64,000 nucleotides of DNA from Acanthaster planci (GCF_001949145.1 NW_019091405.1:689167-753166); one strand, 5' to 3'. Shown: positions 27,501 through 40,212, counted from the first letter of the stretch. Numbers and translations: made by a program. The notes: generated by a model from the letters alone, not told the origin.

Positions 27501-30500
27501 GGAGTTTCTTCATCGAAAGATTTGATGATGAAATTATTTTAATTTCCGGAGCCTTTTTAGCAGAACCTCATGTTAGTGACTCGAGACATGCTTGAGATGA
27601 GCAGAGCATTTCTTGATCAGTTGACTATGAAAAGGCAGATTAAAAACAAGCCTCAAAATGCACCCTTGAATAAAAAAGGACAAAAGAAATATGTTCAGGC
27701 AAAGATAAGTTTTCAATTTCAAGCTCACGTCATAAAAACGAAGCAACCCCTCCATCGGAGCAGAGCGTGGGGGCTGCTCAGGCATGGCACGGTCCTTCCA
27801 CTGGCGCCCGCGCACACTCCGCAAAACAATGTCACATGCACTGCGTGTACATGTACATGTACACGCTTGCATAATTCATTGTACGTGTACATGTACAAAA
27901 CATATGCGATCGTTTTTCGGGACTGCTGACTATGCATAATGGTAGGCAGCCAACAATCACCATTGTCAGTACATCATACATGTAAGCCTCGATCCACAAA
28001 GTGCAGCAAAGCTCTTTTTATTAAAGTCTTGTGAAAGTAGACATTCGGGGAAAAATACACTACTCAAAAAAATACCAGGGTGGCACAAATTTTAGCAGGG
28101 TGGCAAAATTTTAGCGGGGCGGCCCAAAATTTTGGCAGGGCGGTCCGCCCTGCTAAAACAGCTCGTGGAGAACACTGAGTTATGTGTACCGGTAAGCATG
28201 TATCTACTGCAGAGTTTAAAGAATTTTCCCCTTTTAAATCTGCACAGGATGACTTGTTGAAGTTGGCAGATTTTGGTTCATGTCGTAGTGTATACTCCAA
28301 GCAACCCTACACAGAGTATATATCAACAAGATGGTAAGTCCTAAAGTACAAATGTATACATTTCTTTTCCTTTTCATATATGTGTATCGGGTACATGTGT
28401 GTTTGGTGTATCGATGAGCATTTCTGTCACCCTCATACACTCGATACTGAAAACGACACAAGTTTGAAAAGTGCATTGTGCAAAATGAAGTTGACTTCAA
28501 ATGAAACTTTGTAACTTTGGGTGGAGTCCTGTGACCAGTCAGTGAGTATGGGAAAGGGGCAGGTCAGCAGTCTTGACATTGGGTTGATATGTATCCAGTG
28601 TGTACATGTACATGTAGGCCAGATTATGCGGCATACATCATACATGTACCACACAGTTAACATGCTTCCTCCCTCCTCAATCGGAAATAGCTTTGAGAAT
28701 TAAAAAGAATCCATCTACTCGTTTATCACAACAATGTACATAAAGTAAGCATCTGTGTTCTCCTCACGCTTTAAGCAGTTACTTAGGAATAGTGCGGAAA
28801 TAGGAATCTGTCTCCTTTGTGTGTGAAAGCACCCTGTCACTTTCGTTTCCCTTAATGCATGCTGCATTCCCCAGTCCATTTGTGACGGTGTCTTGGTTTC
28901 CTCTTTTTTTTCATTGCGATTTTTACCTTTTTTTTTTTAAAGAGGGGAGGCTTTTTGACAGTAATTATGTTGATTGTGTTCTGTTGTTGTGCATTGGTAA
29001 TAAAGGAGATTGCTCGTTGTCATTTATCTGAAATTGCCCCTTGTCAGTACTATCAGGTAATTTTCCTTTGCCATGTGCTTGTCAGGGATAAAATAAAAAT
29101 CCATTTGGCAGTTGCATGAGTAAGATGCTGTTATTGTCTAACTGTGGTGTGGAAGTGGGAAATGGCTTGTTGTTTCACCAGGACAGTGTCTTTATCATGG
29201 CATTGCCAAACCCAAGACCAATAACAAAACCAAAATCTAAAACCCCGTATTCAAAACCCAAACCAAAACATCCAAACATACAAAAACCCCAAATTTACAA
29301 AAACAAACAAAATCCACATTGGTTTTTTGCAATTTTGTTCCTGCCCCCTAGTTTACATGTACGGTATAAATTTATGATTTGGGGTCTAACGTACCCTCAG
29401 TTGATTGTGGATAGTGTTTACAATTATGATGCAATTCTAACCCCTCTCCCACTTGCAAACCCATCTATTATGATTGTTAAAATGAATGTTTGCAAATCCT
29501 TCAAGGAATAAAGGATTTCTTGTATTCAAGACTTACATTCGTTATATGTGCATCTACAGGTATAGGGCCCCTGAGTGCCTCTTAACAGATGGGTATTACA
29601 CGTACAAGATGGATCTCTGGAGTGTGGGCTGTGTCTTCTTTGAAGTCATGAGGTAAATATTTAAGCTTACATCCCAACCAGGTTACCAGACCTCTGTCAT
29701 TCACATATTCCCAAGGATTGACAACCAGCAAAGGCCTAGATCTTGCTCGAGATGCAAGATTTGGAAGTGGAATAATGCAATCGTTTTCAGCTGCAATGAT
29801 GTAGTAGAGGGTCTACTCCTTTTTACATCGTAGAAGTTTTTTGGCCCATCAGTCGCTGGAAAGCTGTGACTGACTGTTACTACAGAAACAAAAGAATAAC
29901 TCACTCAATGTTAAAAAATCTCATGCAGCCAGCAAAATAGCAGAATTTAATGAAAATACAGCTCTCTTTGAAAGGGACAAGGCAAAAGCAGAGGTAAATT
30001 CTGACACCAATAGACAATATAACAGTGTCTATTTCCAAGCTAAGACCAGCTGTCGGTTTGCATCGACCCGCGGTTATTGCCCTCAAACCAAGTTACTTAT
30101 TATCCAGTCCTGAGCAAACCAAGGTTACATACATATTACAGCTTCAGCTTCCACTAGGACAGAGCTCAACTGCCTGGGACATCATCACAAAGCTGCTCAA
30201 CGAAGAATAATAGTAATTTGTGTCTTCGGGCAGTCCTCCTAACGTCTGGCAAATTTTTCTCCCTCAGCCTACATCCGTTGTTTCCTGGTGCCAATGAGGT
30301 GGATCAGATTGCTAAGATTCACGACATCATGGGAACACCGGATGCCAGCATTCTTAACAAACTCAGAAAGTAAGTGGCTCATGCTCTTCAGATTTACAGT
30401 CGACTCTCGTTATTACGAAATCGGCTGTAACGAAATTCTGTTATAACAAACACACGTCTTTGGTTCAGTCAAAAATGTGCACATTTCTACGGGGAGAAAA

Positions 30501-33500
30501 TGAACTCGGACTATTGATCAATCCTGCTCATGCAGCTAGTGTCGAAAATCTCCCTGACACAATTTGTGTTAGAAAGACTACTTGCATGTACATGGATGGG
30601 GCTCCAGTTGATGAGTCTTCTCAGTCTCTCAGGTACACACAGGCTTACATGTGCATGCCGTTTAGTTACTGTTAACTTCGTCGTCATCCATGGCAAAGGA
30701 AAGTCTTTTAAAAATGTGTGGATCGATGCTTTCACACCTATGTATTTGCTTTTTATCACACATGTGCATTAATAATAATTATATAATGTAATTGAAAATT
30801 TATAATGCGCTGTTTCCATAAAAATGATTAACGGCGCAGTACAAGTTGAGGTAAAAAATAATGGATTTAAGAAATGAAGGGATGAATGTCACTGCGCTAG
30901 TACCCAAACTGCCGTATGGGGATACGTCTGTCCAGCCCACAGGGAGAATAATTTTACCCAGATCTAACCCTGCTGGAATTGGTGATGTCTCGATCTTTCC
31001 CAGGGACAGACGCCTCTAAACCTACCTACGCTAAAAGAGAAGTAATTATACCAGACACGGTGACACTTAAATTATGAATCACAGCTAAACCTACATTAAA
31101 ATTAAAAATAATAATAACCCTACTAGATATAACTAATAAAATCAAGAATCTTGCAGTGCAATACCACTGTGCAAATGCAATATTAAAAAGGCGAGTTTTC
31201 ACTTTACATTTGAAAACGACAAGGCTCTGCTCGCATCGTATGTGCTATGGAAAGGCATTCCACAGTAAAGCATTAAACATGTTGTCGTATGACAGTGAAG
31301 TTTGTTATTCTAAACACATCACTATATATTTGAGTAATCATAACCGAGAGATCTTTTTGATATCATTAACATCAACCACGCTCATATTGGACGTTGCGTT
31401 GTACACAATTGGACCTCCACTGCAGTTATGCAGTGCACCAAAGCCATTGCACTGCATTCTGCCTACAACAAATTTCAGATCCAACAAACATTTCTACTTG
31501 GTCCCGCGGATTTTGTAATAATGAGAGTCATCTGTAGTATGTTCTGTATCCCTCTTTAAATTCATCAAAGCCTCAGTAGAAATATACATAATTAGCCTTC
31601 CCTTCCTGAAATGGTATCAATGTGATGTGAACCAGTAAGGAAATTCACCAATGAAAGACTTGAGCTTGCTCCACACGATTTCTCTGTACATCTTTACCGA
31701 CACAGCGATTTAAAGTAATAGCATTCAGTTTTCTGTTAATTTGATTGCAGTAGACAGTTGACTTGTTTGTAGGCACTGCAAAATGTGAATGATGTGTGGA
31801 TTCATTAGTTTGAGTTGTCCACAATTAGTGAAAGCTTGAGGACCTGTAAACATGATCTAGCAGTCTGCATGTTCGCAGGGGCAGCTGACAGGTTAAGCTG
31901 CTTGAGCTTGGCCACTGCATGTGCATGGCCTGTTGTTATAGCATATGTTCCTCTGTGAAAGCACTTCCGAGTGTTGCAAAATACAAGGTTAGCGTCACAG
32001 TTGTGGTGCAGATGTTGTTCCACTGTGCTGCTTGGCTGTCCATGTATATCAAACGTTGCCAGCAGTGTCTTGGTTTTTCAAAGTCAAAATATTAAAGCTG
32101 GCACATTTTTGAGTCTCTTGGCCGATACAAATTGGGGGGGATTGAGCAGGGGCACTATAGCCTCTCATTTCCAACCAGCACCCAATTTCATGGCGCTGCT
32201 TACCGCAGAATTCGGTGCTTACGATCTCCATTCTGCGCTAACCACGCAAGCAGAAAAATTCTGCGCTAACCCTTTAAGCACAGGTTCCTTAGTTATGGGA
32301 CGTACGTATGCGCACAAGCCAAAATTCCTCGCCAACCCATTTGTGATGCTTATGTTCACCATAAGCATAGAATTTTTCTGCTATGGTAAGCGCCGATTTT
32401 TGGCTTGCGGTAAGCAGCACCGCAAAATCGGGCCCATATGTACAAGTACATGGAGATCTTTGCCCGCCCAACAGCATGCGCACAACTGCTTCAGTCGTTC
32501 CTGGTTGATTTTGGGTGGATGAGTTTACCTTTTCTCTCCTCAGCAAAACGCGAGGAATGAACTTCAACTTCCCACCCAAGAAAGGCTCAGGGATTCAGAA
32601 GTTGCTGCCCCACGCATCGCCGGAGAGCATTGAGCTGATGTTCCAGCTCTGCACGTATGACCCGGATGAGAGAATATCAGCCAAGCAGGCCCTGAGACAT
32701 CCCTACTTCAAGGACCTCAGGTCAGTTAAAATGAGCCAAAGACAGGTGTTCTGCAGGGCTAGTGTGAAGAATGTTAGCCAGAGAGTTTTCTTTCATTCAG
32801 GGCTCCAAGTGGACTCTAACTGGACCACAGGTTGTGAGGGGAAGGTAACATTTCCTCATAGTAAGGTTTTAGCTCATCTCAGGAGTCCACGTACATTTAG
32901 GTGGTTTAAAGCAGCCGGTCATTCATTGTGACTTGTGTCCATAGCAAGCTATACCCTAGTGTCCACAAGGACACCAACTAGAAATCTGCTTCAGTTTTAC
33001 AGCTTTTCACGAATTTTTTTTCTCTCTAGAATATCACTTCTTAACTCATTTCTCAACAACTTACATATGTTATCCTGCATTTAACCACCACAGCTGCTTT
33101 GTTGATTTAAAAGCCTCTGCAGTACCCACCATGAGTAATCGCAAAAGAAAATAACTAGAAACACTCAAACCGTGCCCTTCCTAAACCTGAATTTAAACTG
33201 CTTATAAACCTAACCCCCTAGGGACCATTGAAATCCTGCATAACCTTGTTGGGTTCCCGCATGGTTAGGGTTAGTCCATGCTGCCTAAAGCAAGATGAAT
33301 ACTCTTCAGCAATGCCTGTAAATACTTATTCATTTGTCCCCTGGGCTTTATGCGCTGTGAGCAGTGCAGACCTCTTCTTTAAATGCCAGCTTTGTGTATT
33401 TTTCATTGCTAGAAATGCCTCCTTCCTGCAGGCTTTTTTTCAGTTTTCATCTTGTTATGGAAGGACTCCCTAGTTTCAGACAGGCTTTTGCAGTACTGAC

Positions 33501-36500
33501 AGGACATATAAATAACATTCTCTCTTCCTCTTAACCGGTGCCAATTATTAATGAGCTTGGAAGGAAAATTGAATAACGTTCTCAAGAGGGATGGCTGGAA
33601 TCTTAGAAGAAAGACTTAAGTTGCTCCATATGTTTGTCAACCATGAATAGAAACAAAGATTACTCATTCAGGGGTAAGAAAAAGCACACAATGTGTAGAT
33701 ATACGTGAAAGCTAGTATGCACTGGTTTTTTTTAGTTGTGGGATGGGTCCCAGGTGCACTGTGCAGAATTGACATCTTGTAATTAGGGATGTTGGAATTT
33801 TCCACAGAGCGTACATGTCTTCTTTAAAGTAACAATGCCAAAGAGATTGATCATTTTCAGATATCCAGAATATACAGTACATGTATGCAGGGCTTGAAAT
33901 TAGCAGGTGTAGGTAGAGCGTTGTTTTTCTCCTAAATGCGCCCCTAAATTATAAGAAAAGTGCAAGTACTAACACCTGTTTGTTTCTATTCTTGCCATGA
34001 AAAATACCTGAACTTTTCTACTTCAGATCCACCCTTGTCATGGAATCGCAACATGTGTACAATTTTTTTTTTATGATGTCACCGATGCCACGCACGGCCA
34101 ACAGTACTAGAGCTTCATAATGCATGCGACTGAATCAACTGTATACACCTGTGCAGTACTTGCGTATATGTACATACAGTGTAGTGATACGCATCTGCTG
34201 TGCGACCATTTCGTAGTGCAAGCCTTGTGTGTAAACAATATCTTGGGACCATCTGGTCATTGTGTTGTGATTGGCTGCCAACGAAACATCAATATTAATA
34301 CATGTGTCAGTGGGACTCATTACAGCCGTTCCTGCGTGAGTGGAAGCACATGTAGTGACTAACAATCTTACTATAACTCGCGGTAGCACACATTTTACTG
34401 TGAATTTACGGCCTGAAATAAGGTTCTTTCGCTGAAAGAGGGTTTTGTGGCAACTTGTGTGGGGCGTGCAAAGTTATTGTGTCATGCATCGTCACGCGGG
34501 TTGTAAGTGCTTCATGTGCATTGTTTTGTACGAGTTTTCAAACAATTTTTGGATATTAACCACTTCCTGCTGGGGACTCCGGGATCGGAGACGTATGGTT
34601 TACATGGGTGGCCGAACTTGGACAAAGGANNNNNNNNNNNNNNNNNNNNNNNNNNNNNNNNNNNNNNNNNNNNNNNNNNNNNNNNNNNNNNNNNNNNNNN
34701 NNNNNNNNNNNNNNNNNNNNNNNNNNNNNNNNNNNNNNNNNNNNNNNNNNNNNNNNNNNNNNNNNNNNNNNNNNNNNNNNNNNNNNNNNNNNNNNNNNNN
34801 NNNNNNNNNNNNNNNNNNNNNNNNNNNNNNNNNNNNNNNNNNNNNNNNNNNNNNNNNNNNNNNNNNNNNNNNNNNNNNNNNNNNNNNNNNNNNNNNNNNN
34901 NNNNNNNNNNNNNNNNNNNNNNNNNNNNNNNACCGACATTTTTCACTCTCAAACCGGTGATAATCCAGCCTTGTTTTGAAACCGTATACCAGGGTTTTGG
35001 GGCACTGAAAAATGCCCCGGCATGAAGTGGTTAAGTTTTTGAATTGTCAGTGCAACACAAATGTATATGTGTATGAAGCTCTGACGTGGATACAATCTTT
35101 GACAAGACCAATCCTCAAGTTCAGAATCTGCAGGAAAAATAGTGAATAGAATACACTGTAAACCATCAAAATCACTTTTCATTGGTAGTCCCCCTAATTT
35201 AAAAAACAACAAACAAAATTTCCTCACCCCAAAAATATTGACCCAAAATTTTAGAAGACAAAAAAAATACTACCCCCCACCCAACCAATATGTATCAATA
35301 TTGGCCTTATCAGAAGCACAACTATTAGTTTGTTTGGCCTTAAGTTGTTTAATTTTCTAGAACGTATATGGCATATGGGAGCTACTTGCTCCGTAAACTG
35401 ACAAATTCAGCCGTCAAGGGAGCAAGTACTTGCTCCCGTGATGGTTAGCCCAATGTCGAGCCCTGTGTACATGTATGTGGCTTCTGTTGTTGCTGTAGAT
35501 GCCCAATGTGAACTGTCAGTGTCGAGGATGAGAAATAACACTGTACACCCATCAATGTGGGTGAAAGGTCATAGACAGTGCTCAATATAGTGGAGGACTC
35601 TGCCTGATATGTTTGGCCTTCATGCATGTTACGCATACATCATACTTTTGATTTTTCTTGGCTTCACCTCACGTAAACTAAGTAATCTGCATTACAGTAG
35701 ATGGAGCACTCGACATTCACTGAAGAGATTTTCGGATGCTTTCTTAGTCAAAGCTTTTACTTGAGTATATACAACTGTTGCATAAAGTGGTTTCTTTGTA
35801 TGGGGTGTTTCATATCATTATTGACTATCCATGCCCATATATATTTAATCGTCTATGTTGATAGTGGTACAGGTGCACATGTACAGAAGGCCGCTCTGTA
35901 TACGTACATGTACATGTATGCATATCTTCTTATTGCTGATACCTGCATACATGTACATACAGTTGTACTGCAAACACTGCGACATAAAAATTATCTGTTG
36001 TTTTTCAAGGTGATTGACCATTTCCCAACAACCAGAATTGTTCTGTTGTGTCATAAAAAGGAACAGCTCACATGATTTCCACTGTACACATACCGGTAGG
36101 GTACAAACATGGTGATGTAAGTTGAAACAAGTGAGGTTGTTTGCCTCCCAATCCACAACCTGATAAGCTTCCAATCAGTCAGAATTTGTATTAGTGTTAA
36201 TGGATGGACCTGTTACTCGGTAGTACTTACATAAAGTTATCTTAATTGAGCTGGCACCAGTGGTAATACAGTACACAGCTTTCTGAGGTGTGTCATTCAC
36301 AGCTCAATGAAAGGCAAACGAAGGAAGGAACAGTGCCACCTCCATGAAACTTGTAAGGGGTCTCCTCTGTGTAACAGGTCACATTGTGAAATGCATTACG
36401 TGCTGGTAGGTAATTCTCTTGGTACCAGAAGGGAGCACTTTAACCACAGGTACATCGATGTTTCTTGCTGTATGACTAGGCAAACGTGTACATATGAACT

Positions 36501-38377
36501 TAATTATATGCCTCCTCATAGAGCAAGGGAACGTCTTATGCAGTAGATTTTATGCAAAGTAAATCTAGCACCTTAAGGGTTAAGGACAGATAGGTTATTT
36601 ACGTTATCTGGTGAAACAGTGGCTTGCAGGCCACTGATAGATTTTGCACTTTTTTGACTTTCTGAGATGCACATGCACCAAGCACAGGATTTACATACCC
36701 GGGAAAAACATTGGTGGACCATTGCCGTCTCACCGTGATTACATTATGCTTAAATGAAGCAGAAGCATAAGATGTAGAATTGCTGGGGTGGTAGGCAAAG
36801 TGACTACATTCTATGTCCAGTGCATCTATAAGGCCATAATGTTTACTGTCTGTATTAAATACCAGGTATGGCCAAACAGGATGAAAACCTCATTTCAGTT
36901 AAATTGTAATCGTGTATAATTCTGCCAAATTCCTAATTATTGCCGTGGAATGCTAATATTCTGGTTTCTTTTCCATAACTCTGTATCTGCAAATTGCAGA
37001 TTTTTCCCAGCAGGTGCTGCAATGATTTCAAACAGGAGAAGACATAAATCAGTTTTGTTCTTAATACAGAGAGGCAGACAAGAGGAAGCACCAACAGGCC
37101 ACGTCCAAGAAGGCTGAAGAGGAGTCCGGGAAGATGTCACCCAACTCGATGGAGGAGACGCACGCTAAGACCACTAACAACAACCACATCATCACCACCA
37201 AGGAGGTGGATGCAACTTACCAACCGCAGCAGAGAAGAAGAGTAAGTCTGTACCTGAATCCACGGGAACCACCGACATTCATCTTGACTGTCCATGTTTG
37301 CCAAAGAAACTTTACTGAAAAATTGAAACCTCTGACCCCTAGAATATGACATCAGGGTCCTGCCAACAGAGTTAAAAGTCTTGATGGGATTGGGGAGGTC
37401 TCAATTTGTGAGGGTGTACCTGACAGAAACCATGGGTCGCATGCAAGCCAGATAAGCCACCGGATCCCACAAAATGAATCTTTTTGTTTTGATCTTTTAC
37501 AGTGTTACACCAAAAATGCTGGTTGAAAGCTCAGTGACATAACACTCCAAACTCCTGCCTGAAAAGTATAGCATTGCCTTCATTTCTTTCCTTGGTTTAT
37601 TCTCTTTTCAAACCCAGAGGAAACCCCGTCGGTTCCAGGAGACCGACAAGACCTACCACACCACCCTCCTGCCCAAGGTGGCCCAGTCCAACCAGCTCAC
37701 GACCTCCAACGTGACCAGTTTCCCCACCATGTCCTCCTTTCCTTCCTCCACCTTCCCTAAGCTGCACACGGGTCCGTCCATGCTGCCCAGCATAGCCAAC
37801 ACCCACTACAACAAGCACCACCAGCACACCAAAAAGGTAGGTGATTCACCCACATCAGGTTCCCTACACTCCTGCCAGACTAACCAGTTCTCCCGGTCAA
37901 GGCAAATTGGCAAAATCCCAGCAGTCATGAAAACTCCTTGTGCAGAGTAACAGCCATGACCCTCATGAGCCAATAATGGTTCAAATCACGAGCACATCTT
38001 CATAGCTAAAGATGAGCAGTGATGACATAACTGTTGAACTGTGACAAAGGAATGCCTTTTTCACAATTCATTTAAATAGCTGTGCCTTTTTTTTTACCTT
38101 AAAACCAGTTGACTAGTGAGTGACGGATCATTGCCTGGTGATTGACTTGTGATTACTACACAGTTGATATATGAGGGATTTTAAGAGCTTTATGGTTACA
38201 CTGCCTTCATTTCATACATGCTCAGTGCATCTTTCAAAACCTTGGGGGATATGTGCAACTGTTTTCTCATTTTCGTCCTTGCTTTTACAGTCCACCTCCT
38301 TCCAGGAACCCACAAAATCAATGTACGGCCACTATCAGCTTCCGTCCATACACAAAGGAAAAGGGACGCAATTCTGA
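15589..38377 (+). CDS. MOK: MOK serine/threonine kinase (MAPK/MAK/MRK-overlapping kinase), 13 coding exons
   Basis: CMGC protein kinase of the MAK/ICK/MOK (RCK) group, whose members act at cilia. Coding exons: 15589-15595, 16589-16703, 17153-17242, 18629-18699, 22431-22509, 24062-24110, 28248-28333, 29560-29652, 30268-30369, 32544-32720, 37070-37241, 37618-37836, 38291-38377. Together they encode 448 residues (human MOK 419), every junction in phase. Visible motifs: glycine loop GEGTFSEV (11-18), ATP-anchoring Lys33 in [13 protein letters not shown] (126-133) with catalytic Asp128, DFG (145-147), MAPK-like TEY activation motif (159-161), YRAPE (167-171), DLWSVGC, and a kinase-domain end near HPYF (about 287). 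Residues 290-448 are a low-complexity tail rich in Ser, Thr, His and Asn, with a basic RRRRKPRR-type patch across the exon 11/12 junction; tails of this group are poorly conserved. The least certain part is the first exon, which contributes only ATGCACA and was chosen because it restores M-H-K-Y-R in phase, matching the family's start. Confidence 0.95.
16070..16470. repeat. Inverted second copy of the 11645-12150 repeat, in MOK intron 1
   Basis: Read on the minus strand this matches 11740-12150: the CAAGTTTGATTCCAAAA block, the tract around the ACAGGTGTGAC/GTGAATGATTCAC segment, the GCATCTAGGTTTGACCATTTT hairpin-arm block and the block around GATGGCGGTCA. It ends about 120 bp before MOK exon 2. 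The two copies lie about 4 kb apart in opposite orientation, bracketing both gene starts. Confidence 0.8.
20269..21566. mobile_element. hAT-superfamily non-autonomous transposon with perfect 8-bp target duplication
   Basis: The element starts CAGTGTTGTA and ends with the inverted GTACTACAACACTG. It is flanked on both sides by the identical 8-bp sequence CAGATCAT (20261-20268 and 21567-21574). An 8-bp duplication with CAG..CTG-type ends is diagnostic of hAT transposons. No transposase frame is present, so movement would need an enzyme supplied elsewhere. Its outer parts match 13501-13963. The middle, roughly 20650-21420, is absent from that copy and looks like a later insertion or an internal segment lost from the short copy. 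It lies in MOK intron 4. Confidence 0.9.
20771..20812. repeat. Fragment of a GGCCCAATTTCA...GCTGCTTA foldback family
   Basis: The stretch GGCCCAATTTCAC followed by CAGCTGCTTAAGCA resembles the arm of the foldback element at 32174-32436. It sits inside the extra middle segment of the 20269-21566 hAT element, which supports a nested insertion there. Only one arm is clear. Confidence 0.45.
22897..23367. mobile_element. hAT-like MITE, AT-rich, with 8-bp target duplication
   Basis: The ends TAGGGCTGAG on the left and GCATAGCCTTA on the right are imperfect inverted repeats. Internal sequence is dominated by GAATATTC/CAAATATT words in both orientations. The flanks CTGCATTC at 22889-22896 and CTGCATTC at 23368-23375 are identical, an 8-bp duplication as made by hAT transposases. 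Length is 471 bp with no coding capacity. It lies in MOK intron 5. Confidence 0.88.
27285..27440. repeat. GGCAGGGCGG-type repeat, divergent copy
   Basis: This GC-rich segment carries GATTTTGGCAGGGCGG and an AAAATTTTGG word, also seen in the short tandem array at 28076-28160 about 750 bp downstream in the same MOK intron (intron 6). It has no coding features. The family is not recognised. Confidence 0.4.
28076..28160. repeat. Short tandem repeat, about 20-bp GC-rich units (about 4)
   Basis: Units of the form CAGGGTGGCAAAATTTTAG repeat about four times with variation, ending in the inverted GCCCTGCTAAAA. It sits about 90 bp upstream of MOK exon 7 (28248). Confidence 0.7.
30395..30455 (+). mobile_element. 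Possible Tc1/mariner-pogo-like terminal fragment
   Basis: The sequence TACAGTCGACTCTCGTTATT followed by alternating ATAACGAA-like words resembles pogo/Tigger-type termini, in which CAG follows a TA target dinucleotide. Only this one end could be seen; no matching inverted end was found within intron 9 of MOK, so a truncated copy or a coincidence is possible. Confidence 0.4.
30765..31520. repeat. Interspersed repeat of unrecognised class in MOK intron 9
   Basis: The segment begins with an AATAATAAT stretch followed by TTTATAATGCGCTGTTTCC. It continues through blocks such as GGCGAGTTTTCA and GGCATTCCACAG that give the impression of a dispersed invertebrate repeat. I cannot confirm copy number from this window. 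The plus-strand open frame inside it (from about 31156) shows no protein family signal. Confidence 0.45.
32174..32436. repeat. Foldback (inverted-repeat) element in MOK intron 9
   Basis: The left part contains GCGCTGCTTACCGCA and CGGTGCTTAC; the right part contains the inverted GTAAGCGCCGATTTTTGGC, TGCGGTAAGCAGCACCGC and CGGGCC. Outer ends resemble CACCCAATTTCATGG against AAAATCGGGCC. It ends about 110 bp before MOK exon 10. The same arm type is seen at 20771-20812. Confidence 0.7.
34560..35030. mobile_element. TTAA-flanked inverted-repeat element (piggyBac-like target site), contains assembly gap
   Basis: Ends read TTAA-CCACTTCCTGC on the left (TTAA at 34556-34559) and CATGAAGTGG-TTAA on the right (TTAA at 35031-35034). 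The same end type bounds 40488-41062. TTAA duplication is characteristic of piggyBac transposons. No transposase is visible, but 302 bases are unknown. Confidence 0.6.
34630..34931. other. Assembly gap (302 N)
   Basis: Run of undetermined bases inside MOK intron 10. All open frames drawn through it are artefacts. It falls within a repeat present at least twice in the window, which may be why assembly failed. Confidence 1.
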
Positions 38378-38924
38378 GCGAGTGGACCCTCCCCGCCCTG
38401 CCCCACCTTGGTTAGTGATGTCTTCCTCGAGCGTTGTCATCAGTTACCATGGAAACACATTCTCTGGTTCCTTGAGCTGTGTTTGTGTCATTCCGTGTTC
38501 CGCGTTTTTAAGCCTGTCTTGGAATGAACGGAAGAAGAGACTAAAGTGAAGTTTGCTGGTGACATGTTTACTTGTTCAATGGAAGCAGGAAGTATTGTTC
38601 CTTAGGAAGTATTGAAGTTGCAGTGCACCGGATATTTCTTAAGATAAAAGAGTTATCTTCTTGATGTTGGCCTAAATTCTGGATCGAAATAGACTCTGCA
38701 AGTGAGTTTCGCAGGCACATCGTCAAAGTTGATACATTCTGACCGACTTTTATGGAATGATCTACCGTTACCATACTGGAACTACCGTGTAAACAGTGAC
38801 TGAAGGATTCCCCCCCCCCACAAATCAGATGAATGCAGTACAATTAAATCAGAGTGTCATCATTAACAAACGTGGTGTGTGGAAGCGTGGATGTGTGCAT
38901 CCTAACACTCATTTGCCTATTTGA

Positions 38925-39035
38925 AGCATGGCGGACACAGTAGGAAGGTACTATTTGAAGTGGTTAAGTTCTGAGTAAACATGGAAGATTTTACCCAACC
39001 CAAATAACGCCCTCGTAGTGTGTCCGCCATACTTT
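38925..39035. repeat. Small inverted-repeat element
   Basis: The arm CATGGCGGACACAGTA at its left is matched by the inverted TAGTGTGTCCGCCATA at its right, separated by about 80 bp. It lies downstream of the MOK stop, probably within its 3' UTR if the distal poly(A) signal is used. Confidence 0.6.
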
Positions 39036-39987
39036 ATATTGGTTGATTACCTACATTTTAGTGTCATAAAACCGAGGCTGATATGAACATGCGTGCAGTA
39101 TCATAACTTGACCATAGCTGCACTTTTTATGACCTCTCGTAATTTGATGTTCTCAAAATGTGAATCGCTAATTGACCTCACCTTTTTAACATTCCTTTTG
39201 ATATTTTTTACATTAATTTATATGTAAAATGTGTGTGGAAGGCCATTGGGAACACACATCACACTTTACATCTTAATAGGGTTTCTCATTTCCAATCTCC
39301 AGAGTGTGTAGGGTTTACTTGTGGAGAAAGAAATAACGGTTGAGAGCGTACTTGAGTGTTTAAAGTAGGAGAAATGGATGCCATATTAGCCAATGCCCAC
39401 ATTATGCAGTAACACTTTGAATGTGCAGAGCTACATGTAATCAGTGGTGTAACTATGGGGGGGGTGAAGCATTCCTTACCCTTTGCAGGTCCCCACCCCC
39501 ATTTGAAATTAATGTACACATCTTATGGATAACCTTCAGTTTAGTTGCTTTCACAGGTACCTCCCCAGAAACTTTACTCCAGCTATGTCGCTGGAGCTGT
39601 TGAAACAACGGTCTAGTCACTGCCTCTAGAAATGAGTATATACCGTGCACTGGTAAAGAAAATGATCATGTGCATGATGTGCATGGTTGTTTTGAAGCCA
39701 CCACGTCATGCACATTGTGTTAATAGTAACCAAATGGGGCATATAGATACTCCTTTCACATGTATCTCTCCCCTTGAACATTGTTGTCATGTTCTCACAT
39801 TATGCTCAGAGCACGTAGTGACATGTACGGACCTCATCAAGTCCAGTAAATGAGAGATTTTTTTTTTGAATTGGAAGTACTGTACATGTTTCTCTGTTGA
39901 GTATACGTTTTACAAAAGACTAACTCATTGTGAAGCAAGGCACACTGTGAAGGAGTGTCTATGGGTACATTTGTAGTACTTGCATGC

Positions 39988-40212
39988 AAGGGGTGGATCC
40001 AGGGTCACATGGGAAAGAAACAAAAATTTGGAACTGATGTAACCCTTTTATGGCCTTTCGGAGGGATGAGGGCTTTATTTTGGGACTTTCTATGTGCTTT
40101 TAGACAAAAGGAATGTAAATAGACCCAAAAATCACCTTCTGTGCATTTTTTTCAAAAAGGGTTTTGCTCTATTTGGGAGGGGATGGCCCCGTTGGACCCT
40201 TGGATCCACCAA
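39988..40212. repeat. Element with GGATCC-containing inverted ends
   Basis: Left end GGGGTGGATCCAGGG and right end CCCTTGGATCCACC are inverted copies enclosing about 195 bp with no coding potential. A related end may occur near 4300-4318. No clear target duplication could be assigned. Confidence 0.5.

Larger units (their letters stand above)
33888..35465. mobile_element. Probable hAT-like element with CAGGGCTTGAAATTAG-type ends, interrupted
   Basis: The left end CAGGGCTTGAAATTAGC at 33888 is matched by an inverted right end whose minus-strand reading starts CAGGGCTCGACATTGGGC (ending at 35465). Such ends are typical of hAT elements. Target duplications cannot be judged because both flanks lie in TACATGTA-type sequence. 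It encloses the TTAA-flanked element at 34560-35030 and the N gap. The assignment of the two ends to one insertion is an inference. Confidence 0.5.

Noticed and set aside
29204-29311. Frame encoding a Pro-Lys-rich peptide
   Set aside because: The nucleotide sequence is an AACCCAAA-type low-complexity tract, and the frame is open only because the tract lacks stops.
31971-32522. Plus-strand frame of 183 codons in MOK intron 9
   Set aside because: It runs through the foldback repeat at 32174-32436; the length is a by-product of that repeat and no protein family is recognisable.
34445-35025. Several long frames across the N run
   Set aside because: They are open only because undetermined bases carry no stop codons.
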